Below, in pieces: positions 25,000 to 35,453 of a stretch of 64,000 nucleotides of DNA; position 1 is the first letter of the stretch, and every line of letters starts with the position of its first letter. This stretch comes from Isoetes taiwanensis (lineage: Eukaryota; Streptophyta; Lycopodiopsida; Isoetales; Isoetaceae). The position numbers and the translations under genes were made by a program. The notes under the pieces are model-generated. The model did not search any database and had not been told where the DNA came from. It saw nothing but the letters and a program-made list of their open reading frames with translations. The stretch lies in assembly GCA_021234155.1 (NCBI GenBank), contig JAJEKV010000073.1, positions 4,434,001 to 4,498,000 on the forward strand, written 5' to 3'.

Positions 25000-25015
25000 C
25001 TCCCCCCCACCAAAC
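25000..25015 (-). other. Polypurine tract of the gypsy element
   Basis: On the minus strand GTTTGGTGGGGGGGAG directly precedes the 3' LTR start TGTTAG, the expected position for plus-strand priming. Confidence 0.75.
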
Positions 25016-26399
25016 GACACTCAGAGTGAAGAAAAGGGGGAAGCGCCAGAGGGGGAAGCCATCGGGCGAAAGTGATCCTCACGGGAGTGAGGGCCGCACC
25101 ATTGTGGTAATGATGCGGCTTATGAGATCTGGCGTGATTGAAGAGCTTGAGGAGTGTTTTGGCCAAGGGCGGGATCAGCATCAATAAGAAAAACGAGAGC
25201 GTACCATGTCTTCAAGTGCGCGTGATGGGCGTCGAAGAAATGTCGCGACATTCCATGAGGAGACAGTCTCGAAGGCCAAAGGCACCGACACCGGCATTTG
25301 GATTGGCAAAGTTGAAAAATGGGGCATTTGCCCGATTTAAGGAGCTTAGCAAAATGCATTTGAGGGCAGCACAAAATCCGGCTTGAAGATGGACAGAAGG
25401 ATCAGGTGAGGTGGAGGCATTCTGCAAGAAGGTGTTGAGACCATGAAGCGCATCCGCGGGCTGTTGCCAACCACGCTCATTAGCAATGTAGATCCAATTG
25501 GTGGTGTTGTCCAGAGTGGCACCTTCTTCCCAATGTGAGGCGAACAAAACGTGGATCCCTTGGGAGATCCGGCCGAGATCCGAGGTGGTGTCCAGCCTGC
25601 ATGACCATCCATGACCTTGGTCCAAAAAGGAAGGCGCCAATCAGAAGTCAGGAACCTGGGGCGTGGAGGTACGCCCAGGGAAGCATAGGGAGAAGGAACC
25701 ATGCCCGTGGGCGTGGGTTCTTGGCGGTCTCCACGAAGCCCGGCCCGACAAGATGCGGATCAAGAGCGACACCAACGATCCCAAAAGAAGGAGAGAGCCG
25801 AGAGTTGGTGGGAGGGCTATCCCATCCGGGTGGGGACCGTCTTGCTATCCAACGAGCTTTGCGATTGTAACCGGCGAGGTCTTTGCATATAAATTTAGTG
25901 CATAGGGAAGATCTTGGGATGTCCTAGATACTTCCTAATTTGTTCTTGGCCTTCCCGCTTGCCGAAGAGATAAATGATTGGCAAGCTCGGGCATGTACTC
26001 GATGAAGAGTTTGGGTCCGAAAGCAGGATCCGCAAGATATGGATTGTTATCTGAAGCACCCATTACCGCGATTGGGGTCACCACGAAAAGGCTGGCGTGG
26101 CCCATTTCCAAAGTTTTCGTGTATCACCCGGATAGAAATCATGAAAGATGTAAGCCATGGGCTGAACCACTCTGAAGGTGAGAAAGTGCGGATCGCGGCC
26201 ACGGTGTATGAGATCAAAGACAACAAGGGCACAAACACAACCCTTTGTCTTCAATGGAGAGTTCGGCCAAATCAGAAAAATCACCTTTGCTTTCGATTGG
26301 GATATCCACGAGGGCCATCGGTAGCGTGCCACTTTGAAAGGAAGAGGTGGCATCGAGCAACCACATAATCATGATAAGGGAGGGAGCTGGGAAGTCAAG

Positions 26400-27978
26400 C
26401 GGCATTCTGTGAAGAATTGCGGCCCGGCGTCAAGTTTTGCTTGAGCCTCATCAATGACCCGAATAGCTTGTTTGCCGTGTTGTTGTTCGAGATCACGGAT
26501 CCGATTGTCCTTTTCAGTAGCAGCGTGGTCGTCACGGACCCGTTCGAGAGAAGGATTGACACGGGAGGAAGATTTCCACGGGTGTATTGAGGCGAAACAC
26601 GGCAATCTCCGCGTCATCTAGTATTTTTTGTTTTACGCACCTCGTAAGGCGATCTTGAAGAGAGGTGAGCCGAGAGGTCCGTAGAAAGCCGAGCCGTCAA
26701 GGAGGCGACTTGAGCGCCCCGGCCGAAAGATTTTGAACTTGAGTGCTGAAATTTTCACACTGAGTTCGAGTACAAGGCATTGAGTTTAGCAATATCTTCA
26801 TCCTTGGTACTTTCGGAGAGTGGCTTTGGACTTGTTGTGCCCCAATAAAGTCTGAATTTGACCGAGCTGAGCACGCGTCTGCGAGTTGGCTGACTTGAGC
26901 TTGTGTACTTTTGAGATCTGCATGAGCCTGTAAGAGAGCTTCATGCTTGTCTTGAAGTTTGGCCTCCAAAGTTGCAACTTGGGCAGTTGCAGCTTGAAGG
27001 TCTTGGTGTACCGCATCAGAGGCCTCGAGTGCCGTTGAACCCCGCTCATAAGAGCGTCTTGGGATTCTTGTAACTTAAGAGCGGCTTGAGCATCCTGGCG
27101 ACATCTTGATACAACAATTGACGAGGGTGTTGTGGTGGTGGAACTGGCTGTTGCCTGGTTTGGGAGGTCTGGGAAAAATGGTGGGAAGTGGATGGTGTAG
27201 CGGAGGAAGAGACAGTGACATGAGTGTGACTGTGGTCATGACCAGGGGAAGATGGGCGTGATGTGCCAACTTGGTGATTGATTGGAAGGAGGCCGAGTGG
27301 AATTATGAGAATTTGGTGGTGTGGGAGGGAAGTAATGACGGATGAGGGCTTGAAAGTGCCCTCCCACAGAAACTTCAGAAATGGAAGTGGTACCCCGAAG
27401 GCGGTCCATTTCTTGGAGAAGACGATAGAACATCATTTGGGGCCAATCTATGTGGTGTTTGGAGTGTGTAGCAGTGAGGACCAGGTTATAGAAAGGCTTA
27501 TTGATATGGGTGTTCTTGATAGAATACCAAGGAAATTTCCGCCACGAAATTTAACAAAGGTCTCATGAGGCTTGTCGATATTGGTCGGGCGATGGACATT
27601 GGCATGATAAGCGAGGTGCACCAAACTCGTGACATCAATATCTGTAGAGCGGAACCATGATACACAAGGAGTGTGCAAGGGAATATGAAATACCTCAGAA
27701 ATCAAATGTTGAGTTAATGAAATAGTGGTGCCATCGACCACAGTGGTGTAACCTTGCGGGCTGTTGACAATATTGGCGATGAACTGGCGCTGAATCTGGT
27801 CAGATTAGGGCGGAAGTTCCATTTGAGAGGGAATTAAAAGCTGGTGTCGTTCGGCGACTTCTTTATTAGGGCCAACAAGGGCTTCACGGAAAGTGGGCGT
27901 CAAAAAAGATCTGAGATGCAAAAGGGCCGGATCCTTGGGAGCGGTAGCTTGAAGTGTAGAAAATCTTGGGGCAGCCAT
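26400..27978 (-). pseudogene. Extra ORF (ORF3) of the gypsy element, coiled-coil C-terminus
   Basis: A likely start is the ATG at 27978 (MAAPRFSTLQATAPKDPALL). The frame continues, with shifts, through YTTVVDGTTISLTQHLISEV, PCVSWFRSTDIDVTSLVHLA and FVKFRGGNFLGILSRTPISI (27741-27448). A Ser/Pro/His-rich stretch (27269-27075) follows, then long heptad-like Gln/Leu/Ala text (MEAKLQDKHEALLQAHADLK at 26969; VRDDHAATEKDNRIRDLEQQ near 26540). The coiled coil is inferred from spacing. It does not look like envelope (no signal peptide or membrane helix seen), gag or pol. Some plant Tat-lineage elements carry additional ORFs; whether this one is related needs a profile search. Confidence 0.5.
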
Positions 27979-28973
27979 GGGAATGATGTGCGAACAAAGA
28001 GAGATGCCAAAGGCGGAAGACGAAAAGTCGAGCACCTGAGGACGAAGGCGCAGAGGAACGAAAAGGTTTGTTTTAGGGCTTAATAACCGAGGCGTAAGAG
28101 GTATGAAGAGTGCGAAACGGGAACCGTTGATGATGCCATGTGTCAAAAGATGCGAAGAAGGGATTGAGAGGCAAAATTTGGCTAAGTCCCAAAAACGTAA
28201 GGGAGAAGCAATGAGCGGTGAGGATGAGGCGTGAAAGAGAGATCGGATGTGGATGATGGCAAAGGACACCCATTAATGTTCGAGGCGTGGAAAGAAGGAA
28301 TGGCATTCAATGCTGGCAACTTCGAAGTGGGATATCATTAAAAGGAATGTGTCGGAAGGTACCATGGCTAGATATGCGGCGGAGAACAGATTCTCATTTT
28401 AGAAACTTGACCTTGCATTGCAAAAACACGTTGGCGATTTGTGTGATTGGTCCACGTCGACAAGGAGTTCCTCGATTGGCTATATAAGACGAACCGAGAG
28501 AAACGAAGGCATCAGATGGCGCCAAGATGGCTCGCTGGCGGCTTGAGCGAAGATTGCACCATGCCCACTAACCGTCGGGAATGGATCACTTGTAAGATGA
28601 ATTGTGCGGATCTCGGGCTGCCACAACCGTGGCATTCGCATGGGCGGCTGGTGTGCGGGATGGCTGAACATCCCGACCGAAGACCAACGGGATGGAGGTG
28701 GTTCTGCACCACCTTTGGGATCCGGGAGCGAGAACCTCTACCATCTCCTCCGCATCACCTCGCTCAGAACCCGGAGTAGAGGGTTTTTCCTCTTAGGACT
28801 TAGTAGATAGGGCTCTGAGCCCGTTTTTTGTATATAGGCAATTGCCCATAGCGGAAATAGCCGGGCCGTGCCCACATTTTGTCAAAAAATCTCCACTATA
28901 ATATAATCTACGCCTTTCTAGTCACTTCGTGGTGTTTGATTCTTGAAGCTGTCTACGTGTGTGGATGTTCACT

Positions 28974-30110
28974 TTACGTGTGATGAAATGCTTTGAGGCG
29001 AAAACCATTAACCAATGTAGGTAATGGAGTGCCATCTAATTCAGCTAGTTGGAAGCGGCTTGGTCTAACCACTTGAACAATTTGATAAGGGCCAAGCCAA
29101 CGAAACTTGAGTTTACCCGGAAAATTTTTGTACCTGGAATCATAAAGAAGAACCAAATCTCCTTCTTTGAATGTTTTTGTCTTCAAACGTTTGTCATGTA
29201 AAGATTTTTGCAACTGTTGTCCATGAAGAACACGAAGATAAGCATCCCTTCGAAGTTCATCCAACTGTTCTAATTGATAGACCCGTTCTTTGAGAGCAGC
29301 TGGTGGATTATGAGCAGTAGCCAGTTGAAAACGGAGTGTTGGAAGGATGTATTCAAAGGGCATGAGAGCTTCCTGACCATAAACCAATTTAAAAGGAGTG
29401 TGACCCGTAGCAATCTTGAAACAAGTATTGTAGGCCCAAAGAACAGTAGGAAGTTTTGTCTGCCAATCTGTGCGGGAAAGCGTCAAATTTTCTTGAGAAT
29501 GGTGACCGAGTTTTGTTGGTGCTACGCCAACCCATTGCCTTGAGGATAGTAAGGTGTGCTCTTGTGATGATGTATCAGGAGATAATCCGTCGGCTCCTTG
29601 ATAGTATGATTGATGAAATGAACACCACGGTCGACCCAACTCAGGTGGGGGAGCCCGAATCAGCGTGATAATTTGTTGATAGAGGACTCGGCCGTGCTTG
29701 CGGCAGTGTTATGCCTGGAAGGGCACAAGCTTCCGCCCATTTGGTGGCGTGGTCGGTGAGAACCGAATGTATCGACGCACGAGTGTGCGCAGCGGGGAGG
29801 ATCTATAGGTCCTACAAAGTCCATTCCCCATTTCTTTGAAGGGAAGTGGCGTGGCAACCGGCGTCAAGGGAAGAGCGTCCGCGGGCCGTGGGGCGCCCCA
29901 CCACCGGCAAGCGTCCTGCGTCAAGGGGCGTGGGCGTGAGCATCTTTGAAGAGCGTGGGCCAATAATACCGGGCAAGAAGGATTTTGGCGTCGTGGTGTC
30001 ACCATGAAAATGACCACCACCGAGGCCCTTGATGAGCTTCTCGAACAATGTCGGAACTTCATGAGGTAGAACACACGGCGTCGAAGGATGGTGTCCTTAC
30101 CCTTTTGTAG
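28974..30110 (-). pseudogene. Gypsy integrase (zinc domain, core, C-terminal part)
   Basis: The HHCC-type zinc domain is readable near 30050-29920 as FEKLIKGLGGGHFHGDTTT followed by frameshifts. The core begins with KKWGMDFVGPIDPP near 29836. After more shifts one clean frame (29639-28974) carries the rest: DWQTKLPTVLWAYNTCFKI, TGHTPFKLVYGQEALMPFEY and FKEGDLVLLYDSR, ending LDGTPLPTLVNGFRLKAFHH and a TAA. No chromodomain follows. Integrase joins the cDNA to target DNA; the 5-bp target duplication fits. The clean C-terminal part is notably richer in CAG/CTG than the shredded upstream part. Confidence 0.8.
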
Positions 30111-30319
30111 AGATGTCCAGAGGCAACCATGGTGTAGTCCACGGACCTCGGAGAAATTGATGGCGGCAGGATTGTCGCAAAGGCGAGAGAGCGCCTCATC
30201 TTACGGTGGAAGAGCACTGCGTGAGGAGGTATTGCTGAAAATCATGAAACCAATGTGGTGTTGCCGTGACTAAAAAGAGTTGAGCATCACGGGAAGGCCC
30301 CGAGACCCCTGTTGCGGGA

Positions 30320-31700
30320 TCATCCATGTGGATGCGAAAGATAATCCAGGAACAACATGAGATTTGCCCGGACCTTTATGAACGATTTCAAAAGGAGCAA
30401 ATTCTTGGAAGAAGGACCCAACGAAGCAATGCGGCCCGTGGCGTGGATTTGTTGATCAAATAGAGAAGTGCTTGGTGGTCCACAAAGAACTTGATTTGAT
30501 TTGCCCAAAAGGTAATAGCGGAGCGTTGGACCACGAAAATGAGACCCAAAGCTTCACGCTCGCGTGGCGAGAATAGTTGCCTTCAGCGAAATTGAGTTTC
30601 GGTGGCATAGCGATTTGGTTTATCGCAGCGCATCATATTCTTGAGAAAGAACAGCTCAATAGCAAACGAGACATCGACATGAGCGTGAAAGGGCTTGTCC
30701 CATTGAGGAGGAACAAGAACCGGTTACCGAGTAAGCAAAAGCTTCAATTTGTTGGAAGCGGCTAAAACTGGGAATTCCAAGCCGGTGGATTCGTCACCCG
30801 TGAGTTTATGAATGGGATCTGCAATGGGATGCCGGTATGAAGGTGGAGTAATAATTGACCTTTCCGGGGAAAGAGCGTGTTTCTTTGATATTGGCTGGTG
30901 CTTGAGCCTTGAGCACACTGGCCCGATTTTGGCGAGGATCGGTGGTGATTCTGCTGCGACAACATGGCCTATGAGAACACGAAGTGGCCTTAAAGGTGCA
31001 TTTTCGGGATTGAGACTAATGCGGACTCATCACATTTACGGAAGGCGAGGTTCCAATTTATCCAAATGGTCAGCCATGGAACTGTAGGCGAGAAGTCATC
31101 TTGAAAAATTTGCAAGAAGGGATTTTCCTTCATGAAATCATGGCGAGAGCATGATGCGTTGAAATGTTGAAGGAGAGTTGGATAATCCAAAAGGAACCAC
31201 CTTGTAGGCAAAAGTGCCCTTACGGGGTGGTGAAAGTGGTCTTGAGTTGATCAGATTCTTTGATGGAGATCGATTGTAGCGAAAAACCATCCATAAAGGA
31301 GTACATCTCATGTCCGACCACTTCTTCGAACTTGGTGCGTGAAGGGAAGTGGAAAATGATCACTTTCGTGGCGATTGAGTTTAGATAGTCCACACGACGC
31401 GGATCTTACCATTGTGCTTAAGGGCAATGACGATGGGGCTCACCCATTCGGAATGTTTGACCTCATAGATCAAACTGCGGCAAGGAGTTTGTCAATTTCC
31501 GCCTTTAGCGATCCGCGGTAATTAGGGTTGAGCTTTGTCGTTGCTACCTTTGGTCGGGTGCATGATTTGGTAGGAATGGTAAGTTCCCCAAGCTTTTGTT
31601 GATTCCCAGAAGATCTTTGTAACTCAGGTGAAAATGTGTTTGAATTTTTTTGAGCGGCGTGGACGGCCCCGATACGATAAGGAGGGAAGGTTTGCGCGAC
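30320..31700 (-). pseudogene. Gypsy reverse transcriptase and RNase H
   Basis: RT pieces: a block near 31460 equivalent to EYSEWVSP/VIxxKKNGKIR, then FAYKVVPFGLSNSPSTFQR near 31190, and SLNPENAPLRPLRVLIGHVV near 31010. RNase H follows: the VDHQALLYLINK block and the FEIVHK-PGKSHVVP block lie between 30508 and 30320, in two frames. The YxDD box region is unreadable because of shifts around 31100. Together these would make cDNA from the element's RNA. Confidence 0.75.
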
Positions 31701-32308
31701 AATGCGGACGGGTTGATTGTTGCCAACGTCCACAATCTCCACCCCGAGTCGAATATGGGGTATGACTTGAGTATCTGGACAATGTGTGCAGGAGGTTGGA
31801 GCATAACGGATGCGTGGCACTGCGTGGTGAAAAAGAGAGGTTGCTTTCGGTTTCATCTAGCGATGGTTGCTTCATGGCCGGCGTGTACATCAACAGAGTG
31901 GCGGAGTGTCGATTCGAAAAGTGATCAACGTTGGATTCGACATTGCAAGGAGCGGTAGGGGTCAAGCAAGGCAGCCACGGCACGGTCGATCAAGAGTCAT
32001 TTCTCCCCAAGGATCAGCATATTGGGGTAGGATGACAGGCGCACGACGCAGTGGAGCCTCGAACTTGATAAATATTCGACTTCTTTAATCGATTATTGCG
32101 AGAGAGGGTTCCGCATTGTCACCGAAATGATCCCGCCTGTTTTTGCAAGTCCATGGTGGCATTGAGATGACCATCATTGATGACTAAGCGGTCCGTGGCC
32201 CAAGAATGGATACTCTTTACGGCGGAGAAAAGGTCTTCCCACCGGCATTTCATAGTCACCGGATCTTCGCCAGACTTTCCAAACTCAAATTCCATGGGAA
32301 AGCGGAGA

Positions 32309-32836
32309 TCACCAATGTTGATGTGAAGAATAGGTGTGACGCCTTGAGGTCTCGCGGATATGGCCATTAGCCAATTTGATGTCATATGGGGACACGAAAA
32401 GAGTTGTGTGATGCCCATTTTGTTTGCGGAGTTTATCCGTGATGAGATTGACCGCACTACCTCCATCGATTTGAACATGGTTGACTTGCTGATTTCCCAC
32501 CGTGGCATGGACCGTGGGTGTAGAGGTAGCCACGGCCCCAACTAAAACGGTTGGGAGTGGTAGCCGGTCCTTTAGAGCAGGGGCGAGTTTTAAAATGGTT
32601 GCCAAGCTTAAAGGAATTTTGATCTTGGCAAGCTCCTCTTGGAGTTCGAGAGGTACATGAGAAAAAGGATCTGCTGGTTCCACTGGTGCGGGAGTGCGTG
32701 GCAGGGAAGCAACAACTTCTTTGAGTAAGTCAACCTCGGCTGCAATATTGGGATATGTCTGAGAGCGTGGAGGTTGAGATGTTGAAGGTGTATCTTGTCT
32801 TTGTTGAGCTCTAGTGGTGGCATGAACATTGGCCAA
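32309..32836 (-). pseudogene. Gypsy aspartic protease region
   Basis: One frame of 175 codons holds PLELQEELAKIKIPLSLATI, then the protease core with VQIDGGSAVNLITDKLRK (the usual DSGA is DGGS here) and IKLANGHIRE. The DGGSAVN form is common in plant gypsy polyproteins. It would cut the gag-pol precursor. Confidence 0.7.
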
Positions 32837-33149
32837 TGTCGGCCTTCAGCAGCTGCATGAGATTCAAAATGCTTTGGCGAACTTTGGGCATGACATTTGG
32901 CATGAGCTTTTCAAGTCGGTGCAAAGTGAACCTTTTTTCGTCCTCATGAGGAATGGTGTCAACTGCAAAGGCGGAGTTGCGTGTCGCCGAATAATAGTCA
33001 AGGGGCGTGATGCCTTGGTGCGGCGTGAAACTAGACCAACCCAATTTGCGGTATGTCGGGGGAGGATTTAGTGCTGAAAAAAATTTCCTCTTGGGCTTGT
33101 TGATCGGTGAGGTTGATTTCTTTGGAGCTGGTTGATAAGCGTGATTGCC

Positions 33150-34660
33150 GAGGGCGCTCTTGGGGGCTTCTTAAGAACTGGTCGTGCGGGCCTTGTTTGC
33201 CATTAGCAAGCGAGTTGGTGGCCGTGGACCGATGTGGACCGATTTGTGCCGAGGAAATTTGGACCTGAACTTGTGGAAGTTGAGGACACGCCGTGGTGGT
33301 ATGACCCCATTCTTGACGGTGATAACTTGAGCTTTAGAAGGATCAAAAGGAGGGCGTTGGTTGGATCCCGTGGTTGGTCCATTCTTGCGATAGAGTTGGC
33401 GTGGGCTGCCCGAAGAGGTGGTGGCGATAGTGCGTTTGTGGTCGAGGGTGTGGTTTGCACTTGATAAACCATTTTGTTGCGGAAGCGATTGTGGGATGAG
33501 TGCGAGTGCACTCTTCCGCGGGCATGATTGCACATGTTGCATCGCTTGCAATGAGGCGGGCCATTGGTGGAGTTGCACTCATTGGCCAAATGGCCTTGAT
33601 ATTTGCAAATATGGCACCCGATTTGATCGCTACTGTGGATTAGCGCGTGTTGATTTGAACAACCGTTTGTGGAACCGGCGGGTGGAATGAGCGGGAGTTC
33701 TTGAAGAGCCACGCCTCGGGGGAGGAAACATTGGCGGAGTGATTGACAAAATCGATAGCCTGCTCCAAAGTTTTTGGACGCAGTATTGATCATGAGTCGA
33801 ATAGCGGGGAGGAAGTCCTTGGAGAAACCAGACCAAAATGCGGCTGTAGGGTACTCCTTGAGCTTACTTAGCGAGAATGTGAAGTCGATCCGCAAAATCC
33901 TGAGGCGGAGACTCCGTGGGCTCTTGTTGAAGTTCATTGAGTTGCTTGAGATGAAGTTGATCATCATCCAAGTGGTCCCGTAATGAGAGAGAAAGAAAAG
34001 CGCGCATTTCGGACCGATCTTGTTTCCAATGGCTTTTGTTGGACATGAGCCATTGATGAGGAGAGCCACGCAATTGTGGTGGAAAAAGATGTGGAATTTC
34101 AGTTGAGGTTGCAGCGTGACCATTGAGGGCGGCTAGAGCCTCAAATTCTTCCATGTGGGCTGAGCACTTTGGTCTAACGGTTTGCCTTTCGTGTTTGCCA
34201 AAGGTGGGATAAGTCGGTTCGTGAGTCCGAAAGGTAGATGTGAAAGTCTTTGGGCTGGGCAGAACAAAGATAGTGAGAATATTGAGGTTGAGGTGGATGT
34301 GGCATTGTGCGACGGACCACGATGAAGGGGTGATTTGCGTTGAGAAACCTGAAGTAGCGAGAGCATTGGTTTTGAGATCCGTAAGGTTGTAAACAGGAAG
34401 AGCAAAGGGGAAACGAGGGGAAAGGATATTCCCGGTAGGCTTAAAGGAGACATGTGGATAGCCGTGCCCACCCGGGGAGATGATGGTTGTGAAGGAAGAG
34501 GCGTATGGCCCGAAGAATGATGGATGTAGGCATGTTCGGGGTGTGAAAGTACGGGTTGAGAAGGTTGAGCCGGATAAGGCTCGATAGTGATGAGGGACCG
34601 AGGTTGTGAGCAATGTTTGCACGCTTGGGGCGAGGGAACCGGGGCGAGGCTGGACACGAG
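33150..34660 (-). pseudogene. Gypsy gag with CCHC zinc knuckle
   Basis: The capsid-like part reads HMEEFEALAALNGHAATSTE, DQLHLKQLNELQQEPTESPP and QDFADRLHILAK (34150-33870), the shape of the retrotransposon gag domain. The knuckle is CHICKYQGHLANEC (C-X2-C-X4-H-X4-C) near 33600, followed by a second Cys cluster CKRCNMCNH. The N-terminal 150 residues are Pro/Ser/His-rich and not conserved. There are frameshifts between 33900 and 33600. Confidence 0.75.
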
Positions 34661-34869
34661 GGGGTGGGTGGCGGACCGAGCCCCTAGACGAAGATGGCCT
34701 CCTCTATGTCATAAGCAGATCCATACATGTCGCGAACGGTTTCCCGACGCCGCATGGCGCCCAAGCGAGATGCCGTCTGAGAAAGGAGTTCTTCCCGGGC
34801 GTGGAAATGGGACGGAATATGGCGCATTGTAAGAAAGTAGGAGAAAATCAGACCGCAAAGCGGCGGCGG

Positions 34870-35448
34870 TGTTTGGGGTGCGGGTTCGAACTCTCGAAGA
34901 CCCTGTGGAGGACCCGTGGATCTAACAGAGAGTCAGGGGGACTATGTCACGCCGGGATTTGCCGAAAGAGAAGAAAAGAAGAAAACAACAAATGAGAGAA
35001 AGATGATAAGCTTCCTTGATATCAATGATGAAAATACATGAGCTCTCTTAATAGAGAGAAACCGAAGGAGACAAGACTCAAAACTCATCTAAAAACTTAT
35101 GAGCTAACTCTACTCATATATATAGTACAATGGCCTTGGGCCCAATATAGACACTCGGACGATCTCGGTGTCGACTCTCGGAAGGAGGCCCGGGATTCTT
35201 GAGGAATGTTGGCGGTGCCTCTTGAAGTGCCTAGAATCACGCCGACGCCGACGCTGGGCGGACGCTGCCGTCACTTGTCCGAAAGGGCGCCTCTTGTTGA
35301 TGACCAAAAGGCTTTGATCAAGGCGTGGCTCGCCGCTTAGTCTTCATGGAGCCTGGATGTCCCGACCGTGGTTGACCGAGGATCCTTGAGCTTGACTCGG
35401 TTCTCGGACGATGCATGAATAGTCCTGCACCGGAGGCACAGACTAACA
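34870..35448 (-). repeat. 5' LTR of the gypsy element
   Basis: In element orientation it runs from TGTTAGTC to CAAACA. About 200 bp (matching 24500-24710 of the other LTR) are almost identical. The remainder differs at more than ten places, nearly all at CAG or CTG sites of the 3' LTR. Confidence 0.9.
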
Positions 35449-35453
35449 ATGTC

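Larger units (their letters stand above)
24417..35448 (-). mobile_element. Ty3/gypsy-type LTR retrotransposon, 11.03 kb, degenerate
   Basis: It is bounded by two direct LTRs (583 and 579 bp) and by ATGTC on both sides (24412-24416 and 35449-35453). The order on the minus strand is gag, protease, RT, RNase H, integrase, then an extra coding region of almost 4 kb before the 3' LTR. Integrase after RNase H defines the gypsy order. No chromodomain is seen after integrase, which fits the Tat/Athila side of plant gypsy elements. All frames carry many shifts. It is inserted in LINE-1, so it is younger than that LINE. No clear tRNA primer site was found next to the 5' LTR. Confidence 0.9.

Noticed and set aside
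24999-28973. Envelope gene of an endogenous retrovirus-like element
   Set aside because: No signal peptide, membrane helix or cleavage site can be read in the extra ORF. The coiled-coil-like Gln-rich text argues for something else.
34840-34869. Primer-binding site next to the gypsy 5' LTR
   Set aside because: The bases after the LTR (minus strand CCGCCGCCGCTTTGCGG) match no tRNA 3' end starting TGG that I can recognise. The site may be mutated or mis-sequenced.
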